From: Coccinella septempunctata | Lineage: Eukaryota; Arthropoda; Insecta; Coleoptera; Coccinellidae | Assembly: GCF_907165205.1 (NCBI RefSeq) | Contig: NC_058193.1 | Coordinates: forward strand, 18,737,521-18,801,520 | DNA length: 64,000 nt | Reading direction: 5' to 3' | In this document: positions 21,800-33,600 of the stretch, in pieces | Position numbering within the stretch: position 1 is the first letter of the stretch | Layout of the letters: each line of letters begins with the position of its first letter | Program-made: the position numbers and the translations under genes | The notes under the pieces: generated by a model | What the model saw: the letters and a program-made list of their open reading frames with translations, nothing else | Told to the model about the DNA's origin: nothing | Database searches by the model: none

Positions 21800-22315
21800 G
21801 ATGCGTTCTTCGCCCCCTGAGTATCCACGCCAGCGGGGTTCTTCGATAACAGCAGTGGTGAGCGACGGATAAACGAGGGAGGAAAGAGGGTTAGCCACTC
21901 CAAAGTGCTTTCCGCACCCCCTGAGTATCCACGCCAGCGGGGTGCTTCAGAACTAGGGGTGGAAATTAACCCGGGGTGGTAAGGGATGGAGGAAGTTTTT
22001 CGCCACACCAAAGTGCTTTCCGCACCCCCTGAGTATCCACGCCAGCCGGGTGCTTCAGCAGTATTAGTGGAACTTAAACTAGGGAGTAAGGCATGAAGGA
22101 AGTTTTTCGCCACACCAAAGTGCTTTCCGCACCCCCTGAGTATCCACGCCAGCCGGGTGCTTCAGCAGTAGGAGTGGAACTTAAACTAGAGAGTAAGGCA
22201 TGAAGGAAGTTTTTCGCCACTCCAAAGTGCGTTCTGCACCCCCTGAGTATCCACGCCAGCGGGGTGCTTCAGCAGTAGGAGTGGAACTCAAACCGGGGAG
22301 TAAGGGATGAAGGGA
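21800..22315. repeat. Tandem array, ~108-bp period, five units
   Basis: The block CCCCCTGAGTATCCACGCCA recurs five times (near 21820, 21915, 22025, 22133 and 22241) with the CCAAAGTGCTTTCCGCA segment between units. The period is about 107-110 bases, a multiple of three in most units. The minus strand stays open at 21748-22113 and repeats GYSGGAEST, but no domain is known. Confidence 0.75.
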
Positions 22316-22603
22316 GACTGAAGTTCCAATGATATAAAGGAGAAAAAAAAAAGAAAAAAAAAATGGCAGAGTGTCGTCTTACCTATGGTTTCGGTTGGCC
22401 ACTTGCACTCGTGAATTCCCAGAAAACCAAAAAATTATCACCCAATACCATGAAGAAAAAAAATGACAATTTATATTCTGAATGGTGAAAACGAAACTCA
22501 AAAGAAATCTTCTAATAAAATTCAACGGCAGAAAGCTAATCTACTACGCCGGGCGGCACTATAGGCTTAGGAAAGGCAATTAATCGTAAGTGAAGTGACC
22601 TGC

Positions 22604-22658
22604 GGGGGAACATCTGATTTTATACCCACAGGGGGGGTGCGGAAATCAGATGTGCCCC
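22604..22658. repeat. Hairpin GGGG..CATCTGATTT / AAATCAGATG..CCCC
   Basis: Arms ACATCTGATTT (ending 22620) and AAATCAGATGT (from 22643) are inverse complements and extend into GGGG/CCCC. Possibly the end of a fold-back element. Confidence 0.45.
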
Positions 22659-23670
22659 GACTGTCGAAATTCGGTGAAATTTGCGTCGATGAAGACGTCT
22701 TAATTTCGACTTATCTCTGCAAGCGAACAAAAACACGGTTATCTTCCAATTCAGGATGTTTTATACGGTACGACATCGTTTTTCAGAACTGAAAATGGAA
22801 TAAAAACGGTGCGGAATGTTTACAATTCCAAAAGATGCCGGAATCCTGAATTGGAAACTTAAAATATTTCTCTCCAAAATCAAAATTACTTAAAATGAAA
22901 CTGAAAGATTATTCTAGAATGAGGGTGTATTTTTGTCAGAAAAATATCTGATCAAGATCAACTGAATCTTTTAATGGATGTAAACTGAGCTAGTTATGGA
23001 CGTCATATCGACAAAATATCCAGTTAATATCCATCAGCTGTCCAGGCAACGTCCATCGAATGTCCATTGTTTGTCCATTTTGGTACAATTCATTTCCAGA
23101 ATAAGGTCATATTTGACCAAATATGGCCATTGGACATCCAAATTGGTGACAACGGATATCCATGGGATATCCAATGGAAGTCCTTTGTCCGGCAAAGGAC
23201 AATTGTTGTGTTTATCCTCATTGCAATGAGGAGATTGAAAACATATCTGCCCGGTACTATGGTACAAGCAAATTGAACGACATGTCCAACATGCACAAGG
23301 AAAAAGCAGGCAAATAGAACTTTGAAACTGTAGCGAACGAATTCCTCAAGAGATCAACTGTTCGAAAAAACATCTTTTTTATGAAAAATGAATAAATTCA
23401 GAGTCACGTTTGAAAAACTCCTAAGAAAAGAGGTTTATTAGGAATTTTTTTTTAGTGTACAGCTTGATTCACATTTCATTATTTTTTTTATTGAGCTCAG
23501 TTCACAACTTTTATAATCACAATCTTCAGCTTTTGTTTTTACAACTGTTATTTTAATGATTTGATATTACTGCATATGTACTAATACTCTACGAAACAAA
23601 ACATATACGATAAATATTTTATTTACAAATTGGGAAGGCCAAAGAACACCAAAATTAAATTTGTGAAAAT
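22659..23670. other. Intergenic DNA with weak inverted motifs
   Basis: TCCAATTCAGGAT near 22748 is inverted as ATCCTGAATTGGA near 22845. A stretch at 23010-23200 repeats ATCCA/GTCCA many times and holds GGATATCCATGGGATATCC. No gene could be supported. Confidence 0.4.
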
Positions 23671-23679
23671 TTTACTGGC

Positions 23680-23711
23680 TAGCACCCCCACATTATATCT
23701 GGGGGGTGCTA
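23680..23711. repeat. 10-bp stem hairpin, possibly a hAT end
   Basis: TAGCACCCCC (23680-23689) pairs with GGGGGTGCTA (23702-23711). The following GGCGCCTCTGCCCAT resembles a hAT terminus, but no partner end was located. Confidence 0.4.
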
Positions 23712-23998
23712 AGGCCCCCGTGCACCCACGGAGTCGGCGCCTCTGCCCATAGTCACTAGAGGCCCAGTTGCAGGAAAGTCCATTAAGATTTGATGCCCTA
23801 TCAGAATTTAAAACTTTCATTTTTGTAGGGAAAAATGAAGGATTAAAATTTTGATGGAGTATTAAATTTCCTTCAACTGGACGTAAGTCACTGCATTTTT
23901 TTACTAGTTACCTGAGACAACCTGTCTCTGTACAGTGACTTTATCAAACACTGTATGTCTCTGTGTAGTGACTATAAATAGTATATAGCACAGAACAC

Positions 23999-24062
23999 TA
24001 ATATAATATATTATATATATATATATATAGTAGGATATAGTAGGTATATAGTAGGAGTGTAT
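23999..24062. repeat. TA-rich microsatellite
   Basis: A (TA)n run followed by TAGTAGGATATAG-like repeats. Confidence 0.6.
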
Positions 24063-24562
24063 AGTCAATGTATGTCTTTGCTAGTCGCAGCGCCCTCATC
24101 GGTAGTTGGATACGCTTCTTAATTGGATTCATAGACCTAACTTCCTAATAATATATTATTATGTATAGGTATTGGGTATCAAGAGACAATTTACATCAAT
24201 ATCTTCTTGTCAAATACTGAATATTAACAAAGAGGAATCTTTGGAAGAGTTTAACGAAGAAAAACTTAGAACTGACAGTGCTCTTGAATTATTCTCTATG
24301 AACATTCATAAAGATAAACAACTAACAAATTCTAACTTGTTTTTCTTCCGATTATTTGCAGTCCAAGCAGTTTTCTTTCGCGTATGATCGATTTTGCACC
24401 ATTGCACCTATCAATTCATTGTTTAATATCATCATAAGGTTTTAAGTTTTACAAAGTGAGCTTCATTAATATTTTTCATATGTTTGGTTCAGAAATATTT
24501 ATTTATATTCTTCATCCACAGTAACCATTTCCATTACCATTAGTCATTAATTTCAGCTGAAA

Positions 24563-24817
24563 ATGTCGCTTTATCCAAGCTTAGAGGATATGAAAATCGA
24601 CCAGCTCATGAAAGCCCAACATAGTTTGGTGCAAACAGTTTCTAACAACGTTGGATATCAAAATATACCAAATACTAGTAATATGAATAATACCTCCTCA
24701 CCCACTCATCTTGCTAATGTTTATCCAGCACTGAAAGATTTTATGGGCTTAGATCTTTCATCAGAAATAATTGCACTAAATATGCCAGAACACAGTCAAC
24801 CAACTTCGGAATTGCAG
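24563..24817 (+). CDS. SDCBP: Syntenin, exon with start codon
   Basis: The first coding exon of syntenin, an adaptor that uses two PDZ domains to bind syndecans and other membrane proteins and to act in endosomal and exosomal sorting. The exon begins at 24557 after TTAATTTCAG, leaving six 5' UTR bases, and the ATG at 24563 starts MSLYPSLEDMKIDQLMKAQ, which matches the conserved syntenin N-terminus with its LYPSLED motif. A second LANVYPALKDFMGL copy of that motif lies near residue 52, as in other syntenins. The exon ends in phase 0 at GCAG/GTAAAA. At least one 5' UTR exon must lie upstream. With the later exons the protein is 304 residues, close to the 298 of the human form, so it looks intact. 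Confidence 0.92.
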
Positions 24818-25028
24818 GTAAAATCATGCGATTTATATTCCCTACCCACACTTGATTCTGGTTGAATTATTATTTTTATGTTGGTTTAGGATGAACAAAG
24901 CAAAAACATCCGCGTTTTCCACAGTTATGTTCAATATCTCAAAAGTATAGGAAGAGAATATATGCTTTTTGCTTACTTACAATGATTTAATTTAGACGGT
25001 AATATATCTTTAAATCACGATGAGAACA

Positions 25029-25111
25029 AGCTCTGTTAGGGGGCACAATAGACCTCAAGGTCGCAGTGAACTGTAACTCCTTCTCACTATAACTATAACT
25101 ATATAACTATC
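25029..25111 (+). mobile_element. 3'-end fragment of the LOA-like LINE
   Basis: AGCTCTGTTAGGGGGCACAA through the (ACTATA)n tail is nearly the same as the 3' end of the full-length LINE at 54701-54779. A severely 5'-truncated copy in the syntenin intron. Confidence 0.75.
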
Positions 25112-26960
25112 TTTAAATCAGAACGGTATAAAAAGTATTTATGCCATCATCGGTTTTTGTTATGATCTTGACACCCAATGTTTCAATGTTTCAAGCTGGT
25201 GTCGATAGAATGAACATTTTGTAGAAAAATAATATCATCTGATTTGGTAAGCTTGTGAATTCATGTGGAATTTCAACAAGCTTTGATTTAACACCATTCA
25301 ACTTCATGATTGAATGATGGTTTTTAAGTCTGGCCTAAATAAAGTAGGTACTGCTTCTTAGTTTGTGCAAAACTATCACAAAAATTTTTTTATACTACCT
25401 AGGTCACCGACAGTCTTTGTTTGTTTCTTGAAAACACTTTGTTCGGAAAGTGATCTGACTAGAATTGGTAAGCCTCAAAGGAACTGATTGACAGCAGTAA
25501 GGTGGGTGGCAATATCAGTATCAACTGAGTGGAGATTGAGTGAAAGATACTATTTTTTGAAGAGCTTTTTTTTATGTAAAATGTTTGATGCTAATGATAA
25601 TCATGAAAGTATAATTCTGGAATTAGAACATACATAAGGAACTCTACCTAAATTTTATGGGTAATTAATTCATGAAAATTATCAAAAGTTAATTCAAAAG
25701 AATTTTATTACTTATGCCCATACATCCATTATTTTAATTTTCCAGAATTTGATCATCAGCCATCTATCCGTCTTATTGTTGTTAATAAGATAAAAATAAC
25801 TAGATAAATGTTTTAATACATCTATTATTTTGGTTATCAAGAATTCAATTATCAGCCTTCTATTGTCTCATTATTGTTGATAATGAACCTTACATACGCC
25901 TTACTGCTAAGTTTTATCATAATCAAGCATTACAAACATTTGGACAATAACCTCAGATCGATGAATGTCAAAAATGTGAAGTAAAAATTGTTAATGGATG
26001 ATTCCTATTATAGTTTCGAGGAATACTTCTTCTGTATTTGCCTAGTGGTATATATTCTTTCGATATGCAGTTTGCCAAATTCGATGTTTATTTCATTTTA
26101 TTTTATTTTTCCTCTTTCTTCCTTAAACTTGTCCTACTCATTGTTTGTGATGTCTTTTAGGATTAATGAGGTTTTTTTATTATTACTATTATGGAAACAC
26201 TCATTTAAGGAATTTGTTGAAATCTGGTTCTAAATATTTTCAATTCAAACATGTTCTTGTTGTGAATTAAGGTTGTAGTAAAACAATCATAACTACAATT
26301 TGTAAATATGATTTTTGTTTGAAAATAGGGGTCAACTTGGAAGTTAGCTTCATTGGCAATATTATTTCATATTATCAACTTAATTCGTTCTTGAGTGGCC
26401 TTAAAATTACGAAATCAACTATCAACATTATTTATCCTTAGAATTAAAATACTTTTGAAATTTTAACCCCTCACAACTTAACATACTCAGATTTGAGTAA
26501 AAGCACATAAGGGTTCATTATTCCCAAAGTCCTCAAAATACACTGACTTTTATTAAATATTCCACATTAAAATTTTTGAAATTTTTTACCTTTATTAGAA
26601 GCTGTGTAATGCCTCTTGCAGGACTTTTTGACATCCAACAGTGTGATGTGGTTGTTGGAATCACTTGTACTTTTTTCAGATTTATTCCTCTTACATCTTA
26701 CAATTCTTGAACTATATCGAAGTGTCCAGTGTGAGTGAAAGCCGACTAATGATAATATTCCTCCTTTCATCTGGGTCCGATTGATCCGTCTAGCTAGCTT
26801 GTTTCATACCGAGATTCTTTTACTTATTATCCCTTTCCTTCCGCACCTTTCATGAGTTTGAATGTATGGTCTACTATTTTGTCTCTCTTCGTATTGAGTA
26901 GACGATATTTTTCCAGTCCAAACTTAATTTTGATATCGTCGGAGAACTCTTTTACAATTT
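25112..26960. other. Syntenin intron, nothing recognised
   Basis: AT-rich with short random ORFs. No TE hallmark was readable by eye. Confidence 0.3.
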
Positions 26961-26966
26961 TCAGCA

Positions 26967-27530
26967 TCAGTTACCGCCCTTGATGGCAAATCCGTAGTCC
27001 GTAGAATTCAATCTATGAGACAAGGGATTCAGGACTATGCAGATCAAGCTCTGTTGGAGCCTTTTGCCTGTTTTCGGGCTCATGGTGGTGGTCTGATCCG
27101 GGCTGCTCCTCGGCTGCCTGATATCGATCGAGTCCTGTTTCCTCTTCTTGTCCTTGGAGTACGTTGGGTTCTTGATGTCCCCGCATTCATTGTCGAAGTG
27201 GATGCTGCTCTCTTCCATGTTCTTCTGCATTTCCCAGGAACTTGCTCACTGTTCTCGAAATCCCTAGCAGTACCACTTTCTGGATGAATCTGTAGACACT
27301 TTTGTTCAATTCAAGTTTCTTCAAATTCTCTGATAGTTTCTTCGGTATCAGGCCTGTTGATGAAACGACAATAGGGATGGTTTTGATATCTTTCAACTTC
27401 CATTGTCTTCTCTTTTCCTCGAGGTCTCTGCGTTTGTAAACAGTTTCGATGTGCCTATCTAGTAGGTTATTATGAATGATGCTCTCTAAACTTTTGCCTA
27501 TAGTTGTTTGTGTTCTGCCCTAGTCCAGTG
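26967..27530 (-). pseudogene. LINE ORF C-terminal fragment
   Basis: On minus strand TQTTIGKSLESII, then RQWKLKDIKTIPIVVSSTG, LNKSVYRFIQKVVLLGISRT and KFLG form the C-terminus of a LINE ORF in which I/V-I-P-V-V-x-x-x-x-G is followed by an L-Q-K-x-x-L-L-G-T block. The frame shifts at least once. Its upstream part is missing and is replaced by another LINE whose tail starts at about 27531. Confidence 0.5.
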
Positions 27531-29150
27531 ATTTATTTATTTATTTATTCAAACGGAACAAGCCATTTTACAAATTAATCAGTTCCAAAAATACCTAAAT
27601 CTATACAAAAACAATATCGTAAAAAAAATATAACCTAATTGGATCAATAATATTACCAAAAAAATAAACAAACAAACCAAGACTATAGCATAGAATTATG
27701 TTTAACTTGTGAAATATTTCTTTATATCAAATATAGGCATATGTATTCCACAAGTCAACATTTCGCCTATTCGCCTTTCTTAGGGCTCTATAGGATTATG
27801 AAAACTATAGTTAGTGGGACAAAAATTAATAAAAAATTGTTCTCTTTTCCTAAGGGAGACTGTAGTGGCATTAAGGCCAATTCTCTCAAGTACATAAGAG
27901 CAATCAGTGAAATTATTCAATCTTTTAAATACAAACATTAAATCAAAGTTTTTTCACTGACAGCGAGAGTTTGAAGTCCCAACATATAATTAAGTTCACC
28001 ATAAATAATATCTGAATATGGAATATCAAGCTTGAAGGCAATCCACTTCAGGAATTTTTTTTGCACTCTTTCTAGACTATTTACATGTATATCATACAAT
28101 GGTGACCATACTACAGTAGAATATTCTAATATAGATCTTACATGAGCTAAATAAACCAGTTTAATTGCCTGAATATCTTCAAAGCCATTCATATTTCTTT
28201 TGATGAAACCTAACATTCTTGATGCCCTTCCCACTATAGTTTGGACTCAATGAAATCAAATTTTCTGTCTAAAACTACCCCGAGATCCCTCACAACCGCA
28301 ACACGGTTCAATGCTTCATTATCTATCCAGTAGTTAAATACTATAGCTTCTTTTGATCTGTGAAATCTCATGATTTCACATTTATCGATGTTGAACTCAA
28401 TCTCATTAAAACGGTACCATTTCGCCAGGGTATTTAAATATTCATGGAATAATATACAATCATGAATATTTTTTATAATGCGGAATAATTTTAAGTCGTC
28501 CGCAAATAGAAGGAAACAGCAGAATTTCAAAAAGCATTTAATGTCATTAATGAAACACAAGTAAAGCAAAGGTGACAATTGCGAGCCCTGAGGAACACCT
28601 GATTCAGCCAAGAATTCCCTGGAGAAAACATCAGAAACTTTTTCTTTCAGCCTGATTCCCCGAATACGATCCGACAACCAACCTAGAAATGGTTCACGAA
28701 TCCCAAGTTTCTTAAATCTTTCTATTAGGGCAACCTTATCGAAGGCCTTCGCGAAATCAGTGTAAATTGAATCAACTTGAAATCTGTCCTTCATAGCACC
28801 GATAATGATGTCCGCGTAAGTAACTAAATTTGTTGTCATCGACCTCCCGGCAATGAAGCCATGTTGTTCCTCTATAAATATATGTTTGAAAAGGGGTGTA
28901 AGTTTTTGTGACCATGGAATCAATTATCTTAGGTATATAGGAAGCCTTACAAATAGGTCTGTAATTTCTGATATCACTCTTGTCCCCACTTTTAAAAACA
29001 GGTATAACATAAACTGATTTCCAAAGCTCAAGGTAAATTCCCATCTCGATCGAAAGGTTAAACAGATGACATAAAGGAACGGCCAGGCTGTTACTACATC
29101 TTTTGAAGAACATAGACGAAATCTCATCAATTTGACTTGCTGGTTGTTGT
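27531..29150 (-). pseudogene. LINE with reverse transcriptase, 5'-truncated
   Basis: Minus-strand frames 29113-28772, 28923-28234 and 28234-27938 (extending to about 27797) form one non-LTR reverse transcriptase with several frameshifts. Motifs are VIPVFKSGDKSDIRNYRPI, then EEQHGFIAGRSMTTNLV, YTDFAKAFDKV, SGVPQGSQLSPLLYL and the catalytic LLFADDLKL. Downstream are SRMLGFIKRN, VRSILEYSTVVWSP and LERVQKKFLKWI, the usual thumb and C-terminal region. A (TAAA)n tail on minus, seen as ATTTATTTATTTATTTATTC near 27531-27550, marks the 3' end. Clade uncertain; possibly CR1/Jockey-like. Confidence 0.75.
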
Positions 29151-30300
29151 TTGTGATTTGGAGTTGTAGCTTCTTTCGCGGAACCCGCTTCCTCAGCATC
29201 CTGCCACTGATGTCCCGCATGCTGTCATGTCCAGCGCCGGCTCTAGACATGCTCTGACAATACCCGGCAGCGACTATTTTTCGAGGCTTCTCTTGATCAT
29301 CATTTTCATGGGCTTGTGTTGCCCTTTCTCAGTTTGAGTGAGGGGTAGAGAAATAAGAGCAGAAGGAGCACCCCTATATAGGATGTGTGAAAAAAAAAGA
29401 TAGAGGACACAGGCACAGTTGCACGATCTACGTCGTTACGGTGGCTACTTAAGAAGCCATTCACTAGATATCTGCCAGGCAGGCCAAAAATTATTATTGT
29501 TGCTTATTGCTTTATTCCTTTATTCCACTTCTAAGCATTGTTTTTATGCATGAGTTGTCATGTAAGTACGTCCAGTATGTCTTAGATATTGTTGTAGCCT
29601 ACTTGAATGAAAAATAGTGGAATTCCACACAAATAAATATGCTAATTTGTTGTTGGTGTGTGGTTTCTGTGAGGATAAACCTTATTTCTTAGGACTGCAG
29701 TGCAGATAGGCTGAAGAATATCCATAGACGTACTCTGGACCGCTGATTTGTGCCAGGAAATTGTATTTCCCTGAAACTTCCTTCAAGATGCCGATGGTGA
29801 CATAAGAGAAGTGTCCTGTAGATCCGATGATGATGTTAATTATTATTTTATCCATTGTCTTCGAATGGCCCCTTGGATCGGTGTATTTTCATCAGCTGTT
29901 TTCAATCCGCAACGTGTGGTATTATTCGTTTTTGATCTTCTTTTCGATACAGTTGTCTATTCATTTTCATCAGTATCTCCTTTGTTTACGGTCTGATTTA
30001 TATTTGTCCAATCGATCTATTTGATTTTTGGCGTTGGGGTGTTGTTTGTCGATGTTGACTGCATACCATAAGATGGTCGAGGTTGACTTTGGCAGGTTAC
30101 TTTCCTCACCGTATTTCTGAAAGTTTCATCTGCATCTGTTTACTTTCGTTTTTTGCTAGTTCCCCGTAGTTTTTAATTTTTCAGGAGTAATTCTTTATTT
30201 TGTAGTAAATTTTGTAGCATTCCAACAAAGATTATTATAGAGTAGAAGGATGGGAAACGAAGCGACTAAACTGATGTGAGCGCCATCTTTTGTTTCAAGT
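29151..30300. other. Syntenin intron, mostly unrecognised
   Basis: The minus strand near 29290-29160 has a short frame (SGRMLRKRVPRKKLQL) that could be the start of a LINE ORF. The rest shows no feature I can support. Confidence 0.3.
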
Positions 30301-30311
30301 GTATTACTAAC

Positions 30312-30434
30312 GTCCAGTTTCATAATCAAATTTGAAGTCACTTTAAGTTTAAAGCTTCTTTTAGTGTCATTTTTAGTAGGGTTGAAAGAAGCTTCAAAAT
30401 TAAAGGTTATTTAGGTTTGATTATGAAACCGGCC
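30312..30434. repeat. Small fold-back MITE
   Basis: TTTCATAATCAAA (30318-30330) and TTTGATTATGAAA (30416-30428) are exact inverse complements, and GAAGCTT-containing segments inside also pair. A ~120-bp palindromic MITE. Confidence 0.55.
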
Positions 30435-32069
30435 GTAAGACCCTAAGACTGTTTTAAAGTTAAAATATTAATTTGAGGTTCATTTGCAAAAGCTAATGAA
30501 ATTTTGATATGAAATTTAATATGGCCATTTCGATCAAAGAGGTTTTGAATATTTTGATTCTCGTAGGTACCGCTTTTTGTTTAGCTAGCCCCTTCTAGCT
30601 GCCGATTATTGAATTTTTTGTCTAATATCTCGGTGAAAACCTCAAAATATCGTTCGAGAATTATTGCATGGCGAAGAACTGTGGATCAAAAAATAATGGC
30701 TTTTCTTTTTCTGAAATAAAACTTTTTAGTTTACTAAGAAAAATGGTAATGTATGTAAGCATTAAAACTGGTAACACGTGACTCGGTCACTGATTTTTAT
30801 TTTCAGTGCACCTAAGTGAATACAATTTTCAGGGCGTAAAGACAATGACTTCAGCAAACACTACTGACTACAGTATGTTCAGTGAACATTTCACTGCAAG
30901 TCAATTGAGGACTGTGAAGTTTTTATTGATTTCGATATCGAGTGACTGTCAAATTGTTGTTTGTAAAGTCGAAGTCTCGGTCGAAGTTTAATGAAACCTG
31001 CTGTGAGTCATAAAGAGACCATATCATAAAGAAATCATTAAAAAAGTATAAAGAAACTATACTCACAGGCTAACATATAGGGCTTGTATACCTCTGTAAG
31101 GTTTTTTTAGTTGTAGTTCTGAAAATTCTATGAATATTATGTAAAGAACTGAAATGTGTGTGCTATGATGGTATATTGAATATTGGATCGTATTAATTTC
31201 TGATATAAATTGTACAAATTCAACTGAGTTTGTGATATCCAAAAACGTATTGCGCAGCAATAACACCTTCGATGTATAGCAGATCACCATATCCTTTTGT
31301 ATCCTAGGCAAAGTTCTATTTGTTGTCCTTATTTTTGAATTTTTATAATTTTTTTATGATTTCTGTTTTGTCGCTCAGGATGTTTTTTTTTCTGTTTTAA
31401 TACAAAAATGTAATGCGACCTTGCTGTGTAAGCTTATTTCTTATCGATTGGTAATATTTTAAGTGAAACTGTGCAACTTGGTCAGCGGTGTTATACTTTT
31501 GAATTACCTTCAATATAGGCGAAAATAGAATGCTATCATTTCACGTGAGTGATAACATAGAAGAGATAATTGCACCTCGGAAAGTTAATAAGATGAATGA
31601 ATATTTGTTCTTCAATGAAAAATTTTTTTTATTTTGTTTTTGTTTAACGAATAAAATTTCTGACCTTCCGAGATGACGAACTGCTTGAATTATTATGAAA
31701 ACCCCATATAAATTAATGGTTTATGACGTAAGATATGCATTTTCTCTTTTTGAACTGACCACTAAAACATAACGCATTTGTGTGCGGCAAAGGAATAGCA
31801 GGCGTTTTTCCCGCACCTTTTGGGAAAGTGACTCTTTGCAACTTGAGACGCGTCCGGGAAAAAGGTTAAAAGCGCACGGTTTTAGAAAAAATGATTTTAC
31901 TAGTTGATGTTGCTAGAACGTGCAAGTTTCCAGGGGTTGAAGCAATAGGAGGTATACCGAACACAATACACAAAAAGAGAAAAGAGAATTTCAATTTCGA
32001 GAATTCGTTCTACTAGTTTCAATGGGGTCCATGCCCCCCCCTGATATTCTGATCGCCTTATTTTTTTTC
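30435..32069. other. Syntenin intron, nothing recognised
   Basis: No gene or repeat supported. Confidence 0.3.
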
Positions 32070-32445
32070 AGCACAACATCTTCAGTATTATCCTTTGTTT
32101 TGTGAAACTCATTGGTCAGCTAGATATAAATCTTAGCGAGTTTTCGCTGAAAACTTTGAAACTATATTCAAAAAGAAATTTCAATGAATTCTTCAACAAC
32201 AAAAAGAGCTGCTCAGTTATGAGCTGCAATTAACTCTTTCACTTTTGTGGTTTGTTTAACGGTAGCAAGTAAATATTCAAATATATTGGAACCAATAGCA
32301 AATACATTACAAGATGTTTTTATCAATTTTGTAGATGTTCAACGTCACATGAATTTTATTATCGATATATGTGGAAAATATCGTTCCGATGAGGAACAGA
32401 AATTTTTTCCAAAGCATCATCTATTGCTCAGAGTCTCAATATAGA
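32070..32445 (+). pseudogene. hAT transposase fragment (+ strand)
   Basis: The + strand carries FCETHWSARYKSL (the C-x-T-R-W-x-A-R block of P52rIPK/ZMYM1-like hAT transposases, with His for Arg) near 32105, then a frameshift, then SKYSNILEPIANTLQDVFIN and VQRHMNFIIDI. The order fits the family; stops between the parts show that it is dead. It lies beside a hAT end in the other orientation. Confidence 0.5.
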
Positions 32446-32519
32446 GATTGCGAATTCGCGGTAGACAAACATGGGCGCCCGCAGAAATTTTTCTCAGGGT
32501 GGCAAAATATCATCTACGC

Positions 32520-33342
32520 TTAGTTTTATTGAAAGAAAAATTACTCTAACGGTGACTATCGAAAAATTTCCAAAAAGATGGAATCAATTAAATGATCGTC
32601 AAGATCGAACGGCTGATTCGAGCTCCATAAAATCTTCAGATTTTTAACTAGAGGAGTTGCTCTTTCAGAATATATATCTCATTTTCATAAACGGTTAGTT
32701 TAATTGAAAGAAAAATTACTCTAACGGTGACTATCGAAAAATTTCTAAAAATATGGAATCAATTAAATGATCGTCAAGACCGAACGGCTGCATCGAGCTC
32801 CATAAAATCTTCAGATTTTTAACTAGAGGAGTTGCTCTTTCAGAATATGTATCTCATTTCCATTAACGGTTAGTTTTATTGAAAGAAAAATTACTCTAAC
32901 GGTGACCATCGAAAAATTTCCAAGAAGATGGAATAAATTAAATGATCGTCAAGACCGAACGGCTGCATCGAGCTCCATAAAATATTCAGATTTTTAACTA
33001 GAGGAGTTGCTCTTTCAGAATATGTATCTCATTTCCATTTACGGTTAGTTTTATTGAAAGAAAAATTACTCTAACGGTGACTATCGAAAGATTTCCAAAA
33101 AGATGGAATCAATTAAATGATCGTCAAGACCGAACGGCTGCAACGAGCTCCATAAAATCTTCAGATTTTCATTAGAGGAGTTGCTCTTTTAGAATATGTA
33201 TCACATTTCCATCTACGGTTAGATTTATTGTGAGAAAAATTACTCTAACGGTGACTATCGAAAAATTTCAAAAAAGATGTGGAATCAATTAAATTATCGT
33301 CAAGACCGAACGGCTGCATCGAGCTCCATAAAATCTTCAATG
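32520..33342. repeat. Tandem array, ~174-bp period, about 4.7 units
   Basis: The blocks ATTACTCTAACGGTGACTAT and CGAACGGCTG..CGAGCTCCATAAAAT recur near 32545, 32718, 32892, 33067 and 33240. Units are over 90 percent alike by eye. The last unit runs into the hAT coding fragment, and each unit holds the antisense of EDFMELDAAVRS from that fragment, so the array arose from the hAT end. Confidence 0.8.
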
Positions 33343-33551
33343 TTATAAATATGGCCGACCTTAGATGCGAAAGATTCAATATCTAGTAATTTTGAATTCT
33401 TGGGCAAAATATTAAACAAAGAAAAAAGCATTTCATGTTCTTTTGAGAATCTCGTTTCAAGGGATGAAATCAGATGATCTAAATATTGGATGAATGTAGA
33501 TTTTTTGAAGTAATCGTCAGCTGAAGATGCTTCATAATTAGATATGTACAT
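33300..33551 (-). pseudogene. hAT transposase fragment (- strand)
   Basis: MYISNYEASSADDYFKKSTF then IQYLDHLISSLETRFS and FASKVGHIYNIEDFMELD. The order N-Y then Y-F/Y-x-x-S-x-F-I-x-x-L-D-x-x-I-x-x-L-x-x-R-F is typical of the P52rIPK/ZMYM1-like hAT transposases. It ends in the repeated C-terminal block at TGA. Confidence 0.6.
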
Positions 33552-33572
33552 TTGTCTATTAGAGTTTTGATC

Positions 33573-33592
33573 ATAGATTAATTAATCTATGG
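33573..33592. repeat. Perfect 20-bp palindrome
   Basis: CATAGATTAATTAATCTATG reads the same on both strands. Confidence 0.8.
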
Positions 33593-33600
33593 TTTTGATG

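Larger units (their letters stand above)
32466..33600 (-). mobile_element. hAT remnant holding an expanded tandem array
   Basis: CATGGGCGCCCGCAGAAATT at about 32470 resembles a hAT terminus. A transposase fragment on the minus strand lies at 33551-33300, and a roughly 174-bp tandem array occupies 32520-33342 between them. The far end was not identified; a perfect palindrome at 33573-33592 lies nearby. Confidence 0.45.

Noticed and set aside
21748..22113. 121-residue minus-strand protein
   Set aside because: The frame is open only because it crosses a 108-bp tandem array; no domain and no start context. Reported as a repeat instead.
24172..24387. Open frame just upstream of syntenin exon 1
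   Set aside because: Begins with a non-ATG codon, has no recognisable domain, and has no clear splice sites at both ends. Could be a chance ORF or UTR.
27015..27287. Plus-strand ORF rich in hydrophobic residues
   Set aside because: It is antisense to a recognisable LINE C-terminal fragment on the minus strand.
32466..33342. CRISPR-like array at the 174-bp repeats
   Set aside because: Units are long, contiguous and without unique spacers; this is a eukaryotic tandem array.
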